Positions 1-8,060 of a DNA stretch of 37,835 nucleotides are shown here, in pieces. Position 1 is the stretch's first letter. Every line of letters starts with the position of its first letter. The notes under the pieces are model-generated. The model worked only from the letters and a program-made list of their open reading frames with translations, did no database searches and was not told the origin of the DNA. This DNA comes from Rhodopseudomonas palustris (lineage in GTDB: Bacteria; Pseudomonadota; Alphaproteobacteria; Rhizobiales; Xanthobacteraceae): NCBI RefSeq assembly GCF_003226555.1, contig NZ_QKQS01000013.1, positions 1-37,835 of the forward strand, read 5' to 3'. The position numbers were made by a program, and so were the translations under genes.

Positions 1-135
1 GTCAAACAGGGCGACACCGTGATCAACACCACCTGCGGCAAATGCGGCGCCCCCAATAAGGTCAAGGCGCCGAAGGGCGTCACCCGCGTGGCCTACGTCT
101 GCAAGGAATGCGGGGCGAAGCAGGAGACGCTGTGA
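1..135 (+). CDS. C-terminal end of a zinc-ribbon protein (partial)
   Basis: The reading frame is open from the window edge to a TGA and gives 44 residues with two CxxC pairs (CGKC and CKEC) about 20 residues apart. This is a classic treble-clef or zinc-ribbon spacing that would bind one zinc ion. The upstream part lies outside the window, so the full protein and its function cannot be named. It could be a small stand-alone zinc ribbon or the C-terminal ribbon of a larger protein. Codon use is GC-rich like the housekeeping genes. A repeat-like sequence starts about 11 bases after the stop, where the accessory patch begins. Confidence 0.6.
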   Translation, partial: VKQGDTVINTTCGKCGAPNKVKAPKGVTRVAYVCKECGAKQETL

Positions 136-145
136 GGCCGGCGCG

Positions 146-174
146 GTAGCCCGGATGCAGGCGGTGAAATCCGG
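146..174. repeat. Single arm related to the palindromic repeat at 2201-2280
   Basis: The sequence begins gtagcccggatg and ends gaaatccgg. It has the same layout as the left arm of the perfect inverted repeat at 2201-2280 (gtagcccgcatg ... gaaatgcgg), in the same orientation, but no matching second arm is seen nearby. It appears to be a decayed or half copy of the same repeat family. With the other copy it brackets the mntA-hepT and NUDIX genes. Confidence 0.45.
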
Positions 175-254
175 AGCTTGATCGGCGATCCAGATGCCGA
201 CCGAAGGTCGTAAATTCACCTCGGCGCCGCCACCTCGATCTGCTAAAATGCTGT

Positions 255-572
255 ATGTCCCAAGCCGCTAACCAGCTCCTAAAACCTTCGGAAGCCCTTG
301 CCGAGCATGGCAATCGACTGGCGGCGATCCTCAGCGAGTTCGGGCTGACCAATCCGCGTCTGTTCGGCTCGGTCGCGCGAGGTGAAGACACCCGGCGGAG
401 CGATCTCGACATCCTTGTCGATGCCGTCCCAACCACTTCGCTCTACGACTTTGCCCGTGCGGAGCAGGCGCTTGAAACACTGCTTGGTTGCCGGGTCGAG
501 ATCGTCACTGCCGGACTGCTCGCTCCGGACGTTGCCGCCCGCATCCAGACGGATCTTGTGCCGTTGCCGTGA
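255..572 (+). CDS. mntA: MNT-type nucleotidyltransferase antitoxin (MntA-like)
   Basis: This 105-residue protein is a minimal nucleotidyltransferase. The signature GSVARGEDTRRSDLDILV spans residues 38-55 and supplies the GS turn and the catalytic pair Asp50 and Asp52 (GSx10DxD). In characterised MntA/HepT pairs the MNT protein transfers AMP groups from ATP to a tyrosine of the HEPN toxin and so neutralises it. The next gene is exactly such a HEPN protein and its GTG start overlaps this stop, which supports translational coupling. The ATG at 255 gives the normal family length. A TAAAAT sequence at 244-249 could be a -10 element, implying a very short leader. The call as antitoxin is by family and context. 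Confidence 0.85.
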   Translation: MSQAANQLLKPSEALAEHGNRLAAILSEFGLTNPRLFGSVARGEDTRRSDLDILVDAVPTTSLYDFARAEQALETLLGCRVEIVTAGLLAPDVAARIQTDLVPLP

Positions 573-919
573 GCCGACGATCGGTCCTCGATTGGCTGAA
601 CGACATCATCGCCTGGGGTGAGCGGTTGGAAGGTCACTTGGCCGGCGTGAGCTACGAGGGCTTTCTGAACGATCCAAAGACTCAGGACGCCGCGGCAAAA
701 TGCGCCGAGGCGATCGGTGTCGCCGCCAACGAGCTCGCAAAGCTCGACCCGACGCTGGAAGCGCGTTTTCCAGAGCTCCAGCTCGGCTTGGCTTACAGAG
801 CTCGCAACAAGCTCAGTCATGGCTACTACATGGTCGAGCAGCAGATCGTTTGGACGACTGTGACGATATCTATCCCTCAGACGGTGGCGGCGGCGAGGAG
901 GGCGAAGTATCTTTTTTGA
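569..919 (+). CDS. hepT: HEPN-domain RNase toxin (HepT-like)
   Basis: This is a 116-residue helical HEPN protein. Its RX4HXY active-site motif is intact: Arg79, His84 and Tyr86 in RNKLSHGY. In HepT toxins Arg and His form the RNase site, and Tyr is the residue AMPylated by the partner MNT enzyme. The start is a GTG at 569-571 that overlaps the mntA TGA (GTGA). No ATG in frame gives a sensible HEPN N-terminus, while the residues after this GTG (SRRSVLDWLNDII) match how the family begins. Antitoxin first and toxin second is a common order for this pair. Cellular RNA targets cannot be read from the sequence. The 80 bases after it hold no gene. Confidence 0.85.
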   Translation: MSRRSVLDWLNDIIAWGERLEGHLAGVSYEGFLNDPKTQDAAAKCAEAIGVAANELAKLDPTLEARFPELQLGLAYRARNKLSHGYYMVEQQIVWTTVTISIPQTVAAARRAKYLF

Positions 920-999
920 GCTGAGCGTTTGGGGGCCGCGAGTACCACCATCGATACGAGCAAGCCCGCGTGTCGCTGTGCTTCTGTGGTCGCCAATCC

Positions 1000-1623
1000 T
1001 CAATCAAAAATGGTAGTGTGCAACCATCCACGCTGGAACGCAAATGCAGCCTCGATATCGCTTTCCAGCACACGGCCGCGGGAAAGCTTGGGCAGCCTAT
1101 TCGCCGGGAAAAAGTCGACGTCGGTCGTTTCACCGTGGGCAGACGGAGCCCTCAGATCTGTTCTTTCGCAAATGAAGAACAGCTTATAGAAATCGCGTGC
1201 GTCCGGCTCGTAGGGCTGCTTTGCCTTGTGGCGGACGCTGTAGAGGCTCCGTGGTGACACGGCGATTCCAGCCTCTTCCCAAATTTCCTTCACAACGTTT
1301 TCGGCCGCGGAGCGACCGACATCGGCAAAGCCACCCGGTAGTGTCCAGCACCCGTCGCTCTTCTCGCGAACGAGAAGGATACTGTTTTTCTCGATCACGG
1401 CCCCTCGGACATCTACTTTGGGGGTGGCGTAGCCCTTGGCGAAATCCGAAACGAGCCCTTCAATCCGCTCGATCGGTACGCTCCCCAGCTGAGCTATCAT
1501 GCTGTTGGCGATGTGGGCGATCTCGCGATAGCGCTCCTGATCAAACTCGTCCGTGCAGAAGGATAGGCCTGTCGAGGCAATTGCTTGAAGCTGTTTCGCC
1601 CATGCGAGCCATCGATCTTCCAT
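1000..1623 (-). CDS. NUDIX hydrolase with N-terminal helical domain
   Basis: This 207-residue protein has an N-terminal helical region (about 1-65) of the type found in NUDIX hydrolases acting on nucleoside diphosphates linked to another moiety, then a NUDIX fold (about 70-200). The Nudix box lies at residues 97-120, starting GGFADVGRSA and ending KEIWEEAGI. The EExG metal-binding core is present, but the usual first Glu is Arg104 and the usual Arg before Glu is Lys112. The substrate is unknown; ADP-ribose or similar compounds are typical of the group. The ATG at 1623 is preceded by cggaggttgcc, a strong ribosome site. It converges on hepT and sits in the accessory patch, so horizontal acquisition is plausible. 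Confidence 0.8.
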   Translation of the reverse strand: MEDRWLAWAKQLQAIASTGLSFCTDEFDQERYREIAHIANSMIAQLGSVPIERIEGLVSDFAKGYATPKVDVRGAVIEKNSILLVREKSDGCWTLPGGFADVGRSAAENVVKEIWEEAGIAVSPRSLYSVRHKAKQPYEPDARDFYKLFFICERTDLRAPSAHGETTDVDFFPANRLPKLSRGRVLESDIEAAFAFQRGWLHTTIFD

Positions 1624-1811
1624 GGCAACCTCCGGGTCGTTGAGGCGATGCGCAGCCGTGTATCACTCGTCAGTTCAACAAGCGGCTCTGTGCTCGCCCG
1701 ATGATGTATTCCGCGCCAACGCCGGGAAATGGTCAACTGCCGTTCTTGAAAGATCAGCAGCAGCAGCCCGTGTGAGCAAGACGACAAGCGTCGGTCGACC
1801 AATTCGGCCCA

Positions 1812-2200
1812 TCAGTCTTGCTGATGCGGACAGCGGTGTTGTTGCCACGTTAGTGGCTGACTTCCCGCCGCCTCGCTCCGTCTCCTCAAGCCTGCCAGAA
1901 TGCGGCGGCGGATCAGGCCGCTGAACGGGCGGACGGCGTACCAATATGGCAGTAGCTTCAGGTGTGCGCCGCGATCGGGGCAGAACGCGCGGGTTTCGGT
2001 CGTCAGGCGAATACGGCCGTCGCTTTCCGGCGCGGTCGCGAAGTTGAGCGCGAGCTTGACGAAGCCGCCCCGCTGAAACGCGGCGAACGCCGCGCCGTCC
2101 GCAATACGGGCGAGGCCGAAGTTGGGGCGCCAGAATTGGCCGACCAAGCCGAACAGCCGCGCGGTGTGCATCGGCAACCCGCGCAAGGTGATCATCAGCT
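1812..2200 (-). pseudogene. 5'-truncated conserved hypothetical gene
   Basis: The minus-strand frame ending at 1812 reads like the C-terminal half of a soluble conserved protein. It carries FGLVGQFWRP, FVKLALNFATAP, IRLTTETR and YWYAVRPFSGLIRRR, which I recall from SRPBCC/START-like hypothetical proteins of about 180-200 residues. The coherent part begins right at the edge of the inverted repeat (2201). Upstream of that the frame translates only repeat sequence, so the N-terminal half and start are gone. This looks like a gene cut by insertion of the repeat or by the rearrangement that brought in vapBC. The family name is uncertain, and an intact small gene using an internal ATG is possible but less likely. 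Confidence 0.55.
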
Positions 2201-2280
2201 GTAGCCCGCATGAGCGAAGCGAAATGCGGCGCTTTCCAGAATTGTTCAATCCCGCATTTCGCTTCGCTCATGCGGGCTAC
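2201..2280. repeat. Palindromic repeat with perfect 29-bp arms
   Basis: The arm at 2201-2229 (gtagcccgcatgagcgaagc...) is the exact reverse complement of 2252-2280, with a 22-base spacer. The arms contain the core gagcgaagcgaaat found in dispersed intergenic palindromes of Bradyrhizobiaceae. It lies 5 bases beyond the vapC stop and abuts the truncated gene. It may act as a strong hairpin ending vapBC transcription, although no T-tract follows on either strand. Confidence 0.85.
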
Positions 2281-2285
2281 GAGGC

Positions 2286-2684
2286 TCACACCCAATTCTC
2301 CGTCCTCACCCCCGGCATCCAAGCGAACTCCCGCATGTTATTGGTGACGACGATCAGTCCCTCGCTGCGGGCGTGGCCGCCGATCTGCATGTCGTAGGCG
2401 CCGCAAGGCGTGCCGGCGCGTTCGAGTTCGGCGCGGAGCTGGCCGTAATGCCCGGCGGCCTTTTCGGCAAAGGGGAGGACGTCGAGGCGTGCTGTGAAAT
2501 TGGCAATCGTGTCGAGGTTCTCGACTCGGCGGGCTGACTTCTCCGCACCGTAAATCAGTTCGCCGAGGGTGATGCTGGAGATGCACAACTGTTCCGCCAG
2601 CGCGTTGAATTTGTCGCGCAAGGAGGGCGGGCGCGTCTTGATGACGTAGATACAGATATTGGTGTCGAGCATGTAGGTGAGCAT
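2286..2684 (-). CDS. vapC: PIN-domain RNase toxin, VapC family
   Basis: The 132-residue protein is a PIN-domain endoribonuclease. It has the N-terminal MLDTNICIYVI strand with Asp7, Glu42 in LGELIYGAE, Asp98 in GAYDMQIGGHA and the TNN near 114-116, giving the expected acidic Mg2+ site. VapC toxins typically cleave initiator tRNA or rRNA; the target here is unknown. The ATG at 2684 shares one base with the stop of the upstream vapB gene (TGATG), so translation is probably coupled. A GTG one codon earlier is an alternative. It is complete and shows no missing catalytic residue. The palindromic repeat follows the stop almost at once. Confidence 0.9.
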   Translation of the reverse strand: MLTYMLDTNICIYVIKTRPPSLRDKFNALAEQLCISSITLGELIYGAEKSARRVENLDTIANFTARLDVLPFAEKAAGHYGQLRAELERAGTPCGAYDMQIGGHARSEGLIVVTNNMREFAWMPGVRTENWV

Positions 2685-2917
2685 CACAGCGGCTCACGCT
2701 CCTCGGCGGCGGGCTGCTCGCGCTCGTTGAGGAAATCGTCGCTGGCGCGCGGGCCGCTCAGGAAAAAGTCGTCCCAGCGCTGGCCATGCGGCACGATCAC
2801 GCGACTGCGGCCGATCTTGAGGATGTCGACCTTGTGCACGCCGTCCGGGAAGGCGACCCCCTTGGGCAGGCGAACGGCCTGACTGCGATTGGTGGTGAAG
2901 ACGGTCGAGCTCGCCAC
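2684..2917 (-). CDS. vapB: VapB-type antitoxin (AbrB/SpoVT fold)
   Basis: About 77 residues encode an AbrB-like DNA-binding antitoxin. The stretch STVFTTNRSQAVRLPKGVAF is the typical VapB N-terminal strand, followed by VDILKIG and an acidic C-terminal tail that would wrap around VapC. I chose the GTG at 2917 because GGAG lies 7 bases before it and the protein then begins just ahead of the conserved strand. A GTG two codons upstream is also possible. The frame remains open further upstream but that part does not resemble the family. VapB, with VapC, normally represses its own operon, and repeated half-sites lie just upstream. Confidence 0.85.
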   Translation of the reverse strand: MASSTVFTTNRSQAVRLPKGVAFPDGVHKVDILKIGRSRVIVPHGQRWDDFFLSGPRASDDFLNEREQPAAEEREPL

Positions 2918-2930
2918 AGCCACACTCCGA

Positions 2931-2954
2931 TAGGGATATCCAATCGGGATATAC
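2931..2954 (-). promoter_or_regulatory. Candidate vapBC operator/promoter
   Basis: Two GGGATAT repeats at 2933-2939 and 2946-2952 are spaced 13 bases apart, and the first forms the palindrome GGATATCC (2934-2941). They lie 16-36 bases before the chosen vapB start, where TA operons are usually autorepressed. On the minus strand TATATCC could serve as part of a -10 element. This is a positional inference. Confidence 0.4.
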
Positions 2955-3177
2955 ATAGCGCCTGGGCTCGATAATCGCAATGGCAGGGGGCAATAGCCCC
3001 TCCTGCAACTTCCTCGCATCCACCATATCTGGGTCTGACTGGGGCGCATGGCCGCAAATGTGGCGGCGTCCTTGGCCGGCGGGGGCGGATGTGCTATGGC
3101 CCAGCCGCCGCTTCCGAACCGCTATCCCGTAACCGCTCGCACCCGATGAACCGGCTGCGACGGTGGAGACTTTTCCT

Positions 3178-4476
3178 ATGAGCACAGCCAACCCCGCGTC
3201 CGCGCCCGACAGTTTCTTCTCCGCCTCGCTCGAGCAGGCCGATCCCGAGATCGCCGCCGCCATCAAGGGCGAACTCGGCCGCCAGCGCCACGAGGTCGAG
3301 CTGATCGCCTCCGAGAACATCGTCAGCCGCGCCGTGCTGGAAGCGCAGGGCTCGGTGATGACCAACAAATACGCGGAAGGCTATCCGGGTAACCGCTATT
3401 ACGGTGGCTGCGAGTTCGTCGACGTTGCCGAGAATCTCGCGATCGAGCGCGCCAAGAAACTGTTCGGCGCGGGTTTCGCCAACGTCCAGCCGAACTCCGG
3501 CAGCCAGATGAACCAGGCGGTGTTCCTGGCGCTGCTACAGCCGGGCGATACTTTCATGGGCCTCGATCTGGCCGCCGGCGGCCATCTCACCCACGGCGCA
3601 CCGGTCAACATGAGCGGCAAATGGTTCAAGCCGGTGCACTACACCGTGCGCCGCGAGGACCAGACCATCGACATGGATGCGGTCGCCAAGCTCGCCGAGG
3701 AGGCCAAGCCGAAGCTGATCATCGCCGGCGGCTCGGCCTATCCGCGGGCCTGGGACTTCAAGCGCTTCCGCGAGATCGCCGACAGCGTCGGGGCGTATTT
3801 CATGGTCGACATGGCGCACTTCGCCGGCCTGGTGGCGGGCGGCGTGCATGCTTCGCCGGTGCCGCATGCTCATGTCACCACCACCACCACCCACAAGTCG
3901 CTGCGCGGCCCGCGCGGCGGCCTGATCCTCACCAATGACGAGGCGCTGGCCAAGAAGTTCAACTCGGCGATCTTTCCCGGTCTGCAGGGCGGCCCGCTGA
4001 TGCATGTGATCGCCGCCAAGGCGGTGGCTTTCAAGGAAGCGCTGCAACCCGACTTCAAGGTCTACGCGAAGAACGTCGTCGAAAACGCCAAGGCGCTTGC
4101 TGAAACGCTGCGCGGCGCCGGCTTCGATCTGGTTTCGGGCGGCACCGACAACCATTTGATGCTGGTCGACCTGCGGCCGAAGGGGCTGAAGGGCAACATC
4201 TCGGAGAAGGCGCTGGTCCGTGCCGGCATCACCTGCAACAAGAACGGGATCCCGTTCGACCCGGAGAAGCCGTTCGTGACCTCGGGCCTGCGCCTCGGTA
4301 CCCCGGCAGCGACCACCCGCGGGTTCGGCGTCGCCGAGTTCCAGCAGGTTGGTAACTTGATCGCCGAAGTGCTGAATGCGATTGCGCAATCCGAAGGCGG
4401 CTCCGCGCCGCTGGTGGAAGCCGCGGTGAAGCAGCGGGTCAAGGAATTGACCGACCGCTTCCCGATTTACCAGTAG
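3178..4476 (+). CDS. glyA: Serine hydroxymethyltransferase
   Basis: This 432-residue PLP enzyme interconverts serine plus tetrahydrofolate and glycine plus 5,10-methylene-THF in the cytosol, the main source of one-carbon units. Family motifs are clear: [10 protein letters not shown] near the N-terminus, [13 protein letters not shown], and [15 protein letters not shown] with the PLP-binding Lys240. Its length is normal for bacterial GlyA. The ATG at 3178 (MSTANPAS) is preferred over the GTG five codons upstream, since the conserved region starts about 15 residues later in either case. It heads the housekeeping run toward nrdR and the rib genes, but a repeat separates it from nrdR. Confidence 0.97.
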   Translation: MSTANPASAPDSFFSASLEQADPEIAAAIKGELGRQRHEVELIASENIVSRAVLEAQGSVMTNKYAEGYPGNRYYGGCEFVDVAENLAIERAKKLFGAGFANVQPNSGSQMNQAVFLALLQPGDTFMGLDLAAGGHLTHGAPVNMSGKWFKPVHYTVRREDQTIDMDAVAKLAEEAKPKLIIAGGSAYPRAWDFKRFREIADSVGAYFMVDMAHFAGLVAGGVHASPVPHAHVTTTTTHKSLRGPRGGLILTNDEALAKKFNSAIFPGLQGGPLMHVIAAKAVAFKEALQPDFKVYAKNVVENAKALAETLRGAGFDLVSGGTDNHLMLVDLRPKGLKGNISEKALVRAGITCNKNGIPFDPEKPFVTSGLRLGTPAATTRGFGVAEFQQVGNLIAEVLNAIAQSEGGSAPLVEAAVKQRVKELTDRFPIYQ

Positions 4477-4513
4477 GATCTGATGGCTCGCGCACGCGTC
4501 GCCGTATCGACTG

Positions 4514-4591
4514 CGTCATGCCCGGACTTGATCCGGGCATCCATCGTTCTTGCGAAGAAGCTGGATTGCCGGGTCAAGCCCGGCAATGACG
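4514..4591. repeat. Dispersed palindromic repeat (cgtcat...atgacg type)
   Basis: The unit starts cgtcatgcccgg and ends ccggcaatgacg. Internal arms pair cccggacttgatccggg and gccgggtcaagcccggc, forming two adjacent stem-loops. A second copy lies at 6886-6986, and the element at 21227-21348 has the same outer ends. It fills the glyA-nrdR gap and could form a strong hairpin in read-through RNA. Confidence 0.85.
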
Positions 4592-4608
4592 ATGTTAGGG
4601 GTTGAACG

Positions 4609-5091
4609 ATGCGCTGCCCAAACTGCAACAGCCTCGATACCCAGGTGAAGGATAGCCGCCCGACCGAGGATTCCTCGGTGATCCGGCGGCGGCGGGTGTG
4701 CATTGCCTGCAATTTCCGCTTCACCACCTTCGAGCGGGTGCAGCTTCGCGAGCTGATCGTGATCAAGCGCAACGGCCGCAGGGTGCCGTTCGACCGCGAC
4801 AAGCTGGTGCGCTCGGTGCAGATCTCGTTGCGCAAGCGGCCGGTCGATCCGGAGCTGGTCGAGCAGATGGTGTCGACCATCGTGCGCGAGCTGGAAAGCG
4901 GCGGCGAGGCGGAGATCTCGTCGGAGACCATCGGCGAGAGCGTGATGGATCACCTGCGCAAGCTCGACGACGTCGCCTATGTCCGCTTCGCCTCGGTGTA
5001 CCGCAATTTCCGCGAGGCCAAGGATTTCGAGGCGGTGCTCGGCGAACTGTCGCACGAAGACCAGGCCAGGGCGTTGCTGGTCCGCAAATGA
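4609..5091 (+). CDS. nrdR: Transcriptional repressor NrdR
   Basis: This 160-residue protein has the NrdR layout: an N-terminal zinc ribbon with Cys3, Cys6, Cys31 and Cys34, then an ATP-cone domain (about 49-139). NrdR senses ATP and dATP and represses ribonucleotide reductase genes by binding NrdR boxes. The position upstream of ribD is conserved in many proteobacteria. The ATG at 4609 begins MRCPNCNS, exactly the family N-terminus. Its stop overlaps the ribD start (ATGA), so the two are probably translationally coupled. No NrdR box was recognised in the window, consistent with its targets being elsewhere. Confidence 0.97.
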   Translation: MRCPNCNSLDTQVKDSRPTEDSSVIRRRRVCIACNFRFTTFERVQLRELIVIKRNGRRVPFDRDKLVRSVQISLRKRPVDPELVEQMVSTIVRELESGGEAEISSETIGESVMDHLRKLDDVAYVRFASVYRNFREAKDFEAVLGELSHEDQARALLVRK

Positions 5092-6257
5092 TCTTCCGCA
5101 TCCTGGAGGAGCAGATCGGCCAGAAGTTCGCAGCCGAGAAGGCGGCCAAAGCCGGTCATTCAGTCGATCGGCGCTTCATGCAATTGGCGTTGGCGCTCGG
5201 CCGGCGCGGGCAGGGCCGCACCGCGTCCAATCCCGCGGTCGGCGCGGTACTGGTCAAGGACGGCGTCATCATCGGCCGCGGCTGGACCCAGGACGGCGGT
5301 CGCCCCCATGCCGAGGTCGAGGCGCTGCGCCGGGCCGGCGAGGCGGCGCGCGGCGGGACGCTGTATGTCACGCTCGAGCCGTGCTCGCACCACGGCCGTT
5401 CGCCGCCCTGCGCCGATGCGATCATCGCCGCCGGAGTCGCGCGGGTGGTGTCGGCGATCGAGGACCCCAATCCGCTGGTCGGCGGCCAGGGCCACGCCCG
5501 GCTGCGCGCCGCCGGCATCGCGGTCGACATCGGCGTCTGCGCCGAGGAAGCGACCCGCGACCATGCCGGTCACCTGTACCGGATCACCGCCCAGCGCCCA
5601 CATGTGACCTTGAAGCTGGCGGTCTCCGCCGACGGCAAGATCGCCGCTGCCGGCCACCAGCCGGTCGCAATCACCGGCGAGGCGGCGAATGCCCGGACGC
5701 ATCTGCTGCGCGCCCGTTCCGACGCCGTGCTGGTCGGGATCGGCACCGTGCTGGCCGACGATCCGGCACTGACCTGCCGGCTGCCGGGGATGGCGGCACA
5801 GTCGCCGATCCGCGTGGTGCTCGACCGATCGTTGCGGGTTCCGGCTGCCAGCAAGCTTGTGCATTCAGCGCGGATCACGCCGCTGTGGCTGATGGCGTCC
5901 GAGATCGCCGAAGCCGCCACCGCCGCACGGCTCGGTGCGGCCAGCGCCGAGGTCGTCCACGTCGCCGATTGCGCCGACACGCCCGGACTGGATCTGCCGG
6001 CGGTGCTGCGTGCGCTGTCGGATAAGGGCGTCACACGCCTTCTGGTCGAGGGCGGCGCCCGCGTCGCCGCGGCGTTCGTGACGCAGCGCCTCGCTGACGA
6101 GATCCGGCTGTGGCGCAGCGACAATCCAATCGGTGCCGACGGCGTCGACGCGTTGGACGGCCTGCCGCTGTCCGCAATCACCGAGTCCCCGCATTGGCGC
6201 GTTCGCAGCACCGAGAGAGTTGGCGCGGATACGCTCACCATCTACGAGTCGAACTAG
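5088..6257 (+). CDS. ribD: Bifunctional riboflavin deaminase/reductase RibD
   Basis: RibD carries out the second and third steps of riboflavin synthesis: deamination of the pyrimidine from GTP cyclohydrolase II, then NADPH reduction of the ribose side chain. The 389-residue protein has an N-terminal CMP/dCMP-deaminase-type domain with the zinc site His74-Ala-Glu76, Cys99 (EPCSHHG) and Cys108 (PPC), and a C-terminal RibD reductase domain (about 175-385) with [12 protein letters not shown] and [13 protein letters not shown]. The ATG at 5088 overlaps the nrdR stop by 4 bases. This gives about 29 residues before the usual domain start at RRFMQLAL, so a later start is possible. Confidence 0.96.
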   Translation: MIFRILEEQIGQKFAAEKAAKAGHSVDRRFMQLALALGRRGQGRTASNPAVGAVLVKDGVIIGRGWTQDGGRPHAEVEALRRAGEAARGGTLYVTLEPCSHHGRSPPCADAIIAAGVARVVSAIEDPNPLVGGQGHARLRAAGIAVDIGVCAEEATRDHAGHLYRITAQRPHVTLKLAVSADGKIAAAGHQPVAITGEAANARTHLLRARSDAVLVGIGTVLADDPALTCRLPGMAAQSPIRVVLDRSLRVPAASKLVHSARITPLWLMASEIAEAATAARLGAASAEVVHVADCADTPGLDLPAVLRALSDKGVTRLLVEGGARVAAAFVTQRLADEIRLWRSDNPIGADGVDALDGLPLSAITESPHWRVRSTERVGADTLTIYESN

Positions 6258-6267
6258 AAGGCACTCC

Positions 6268-6876
6268 ATGTTCACCGGCATTGTCACCGACATCGGCGAG
6301 ATCGAGACCGTCAAGCCGGTCGCGCAGGGCCAGTTGCACCGGCTACGGATCCGCTGCGCCTACGACCAGACGACCATCGCGGACGGCGCCTCGATCGCCA
6401 GTAACGGCATCTGCATGACCGTGGTTGGCTCCGGCGTCGAAGCCGGCAGGACCTGGTACGAGGTCGACGCCGGCGCCGAGACGCTGGCCAAGACCACCGC
6501 GAGCGCCTGGGCTGCCGGCACAAGGCTCAACCTCGAGCGTGCGCTGAAGATCGGCGACGAGCTCGGCGGCCATATCGTCACCGGCCATGTCGACGGCATT
6601 GCCAAGGTGGTGGCGCGCGAGGAGCTGCCGGACATGGCCCGCTTCACGCTGGAAGCCAGCCGCGAGCTCGCCCGGTTCATCGCGCCGAAGGGCTCGGTGA
6701 CGCTCGACGGCACCTCGCTGACGGTGAACACCGTCGAGGACACCCAATTCTCGGTGCTGATCATCCCGCACACGCTGTCGGCGACCATTTTGGGCGGCTG
6801 GCAGGTCGGCAGCGAGGTCAATATCGAGGTCGACCTGATGGCGCGCTACGCAGCGCGGCTGAGCGAGACGAAATAG
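6268..6876 (+). CDS. ribE: Riboflavin synthase alpha subunit
   Basis: The enzyme dismutates two 6,7-dimethyl-8-ribityllumazine molecules to riboflavin and the pyrimidine precursor. The 202-residue protein contains the two tandem lumazine-binding barrels typical of the trimeric synthase. The first begins [12 protein letters not shown] and the second starts near [13 protein letters not shown]. The ATG at 6268 encodes the invariant MFTGIV start, 10 bases after the ribD stop. Longer upstream frames are artefacts of overlap with ribD. The product of RibH is its substrate, and ribH follows after a repeat. Confidence 0.97.
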   Translation: MFTGIVTDIGEIETVKPVAQGQLHRLRIRCAYDQTTIADGASIASNGICMTVVGSGVEAGRTWYEVDAGAETLAKTTASAWAAGTRLNLERALKIGDELGGHIVTGHVDGIAKVVAREELPDMARFTLEASRELARFIAPKGSVTLDGTSLTVNTVEDTQFSVLIIPHTLSATILGGWQVGSEVNIEVDLMARYAARLSETK

Positions 6877-6885
6877 CAACGCTCC

Positions 6886-6986
6886 CGTCATGCGCGGGCT
6901 TGACCCGCGCATCCATCGTCTTAACAAGAACGCGTCCGTCTATTCGCGAAGCAAGATGGATTGCCGGGTCGAGCCCGGCAATGACG
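6886..6986. repeat. Dispersed palindromic repeat inside the rib operon
   Basis: This second copy of the cgtcat...atgacg family has arms tgcgcgggcttgacccgcgc and gccgggtcgagcccggc, with a longer centre (about 25 extra bases) than the copy at 4514-4591. It separates ribE from ribH and is open in the ribH frame, so a naive start call would add about 39 repeat-encoded residues to RibH. Confidence 0.85.
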
Positions 6987-7006
6987 GCAAACACCGGGAC
7001 CTAAGA

Positions 7007-7498
7007 ATGGCAGACGCGCGGCGCGCACCCCTGAAAGACCAGACCGACATTTCGGGCGCGCGCGTCCTGATCGTCGAGGCGCGGTTCTATGACGACATCC
7101 AGGACGCGCTGCTGGAAGGCGCGGTCGCCGAGCTGAAGGCAGCTGGTGCGACCCATGACGTCCTCACCGTGCCCGGCGCGCTCGAGATTCCGGCTGCGGT
7201 CGCGATCGCGATCGATGCCGCCGCGGCCGCCGGCAAGCCGTATGACGCGGCGATCGCGCTCGGCTGTGTGGTGCGCGGCGAGACTATCCATTTCGAGATC
7301 GTGTCGATGGAATCCGCGCGCGGCCTGATGGACCTCAGCGTGGCGCGCAAATTCCCGCTCGGCAACGGCATCATCACCGTCAACACCGACGAGCAGGCCT
7401 GGGCGCGGGCCAAGCCCGGCGACCTCAACAAGGGCGGCGATGCCGCGCGCGCCGCGCTGGCGATGCTGCGGATCAAACGCCGGCTGGCGAAGGCGTGA
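7007..7498 (+). CDS. ribH: 6,7-dimethyl-8-ribityllumazine synthase
   Basis: RibH condenses 5-amino-6-ribitylamino-uracil with 3,4-dihydroxy-2-butanone 4-phosphate to give lumazine, the substrate of RibE. The 163-residue protein shows GALEIP (57-62), the [14 protein letters not shown] motif with catalytic His95, and [13 protein letters not shown]. The ATG at 7007 (MADARRAP) is chosen because everything upstream in frame is the intergenic repeat. The length then matches the family. Its stop overlaps the nusB ATG by one base (TGATG), so ribH and nusB are very likely cotranscribed. Confidence 0.97.
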   Translation: MADARRAPLKDQTDISGARVLIVEARFYDDIQDALLEGAVAELKAAGATHDVLTVPGALEIPAAVAIAIDAAAAAGKPYDAAIALGCVVRGETIHFEIVSMESARGLMDLSVARKFPLGNGIITVNTDEQAWARAKPGDLNKGGDAARAALAMLRIKRRLAKA

Positions 7499-8025
7499 TG
7501 CCGATGGCCGAGATCAACAAACCCGCGTTCAAGAAGCCCGATCTTAAGAAGATGACGCCGAAAGGCGAGCGCAAGGCCAACCGGCGCGGCGCGGCGCGGC
7601 TCGCCGCGGTGCAGGCGCTGTACCAGATGGACATCGGCGGCGCCGGCATCAACGAGACCTTCGCCGAGTTCGAGAGCTTCTGGATCGGCAACGAGGTCGA
7701 GGGCGAGCAGTATCTGCCGGCCGAAGCCGCATTCTTCCGCGACATCGTCGCCGGCGTGGTGCGCGATCAGAAGCAGATCGATCCGTTGATCGACGATCTG
7801 CTCTCCAAGGGCTGGCCGCTGGCGCGGATCGACGCCATCCTGCGCGCGGTGATGCGGGCAGGGGCCTATGAGCTCGAACACCGCAAGGACATCCCGGCGC
7901 GGGTCGTCGTCTCGGAGTATGTCGACGTCGCCCATGCCTTCGTCGAGAAGGACGAAACCGGCATGGTCAACGCCGTGCTCGACCAGATCGCCCGCCGGTT
8001 CCGCGAGGACGAGTTTACGCGCTGA
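7498..8025 (+). CDS. nusB: Transcription antitermination factor NusB
   Basis: NusB, with NusE (S10), binds boxA RNA and helps antitermination of rRNA operons. The 175-residue protein is all-helical, with NRRGAARLAAVQALYQMDIGG near residue 24 and IDAILRAVMRAGAYEL and VNAVLDQIARRFR toward the end, as in the family. A basic N-terminal extension of about 20 residues (KKPDLKKMTPKGERK) is common in rhizobial NusB. The start at 7498 shares one base with the ribH stop; an ATG two codons later is an alternative. The ribH-nusB link is widely conserved. Confidence 0.95.
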   Translation: MPMAEINKPAFKKPDLKKMTPKGERKANRRGAARLAAVQALYQMDIGGAGINETFAEFESFWIGNEVEGEQYLPAEAAFFRDIVAGVVRDQKQIDPLIDDLLSKGWPLARIDAILRAVMRAGAYELEHRKDIPARVVVSEYVDVAHAFVEKDETGMVNAVLDQIARRFREDEFTR

Positions 8026-8060
8026 GCACGCTGAGTGCGGGACGCCGCAACAGGGGCGGA

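Noticed and set aside
4592-5087. FMN riboswitch in front of ribD
   Set aside because: The ribD start overlaps nrdR and no FMN aptamer-like conserved boxes were seen there or before nrdR.
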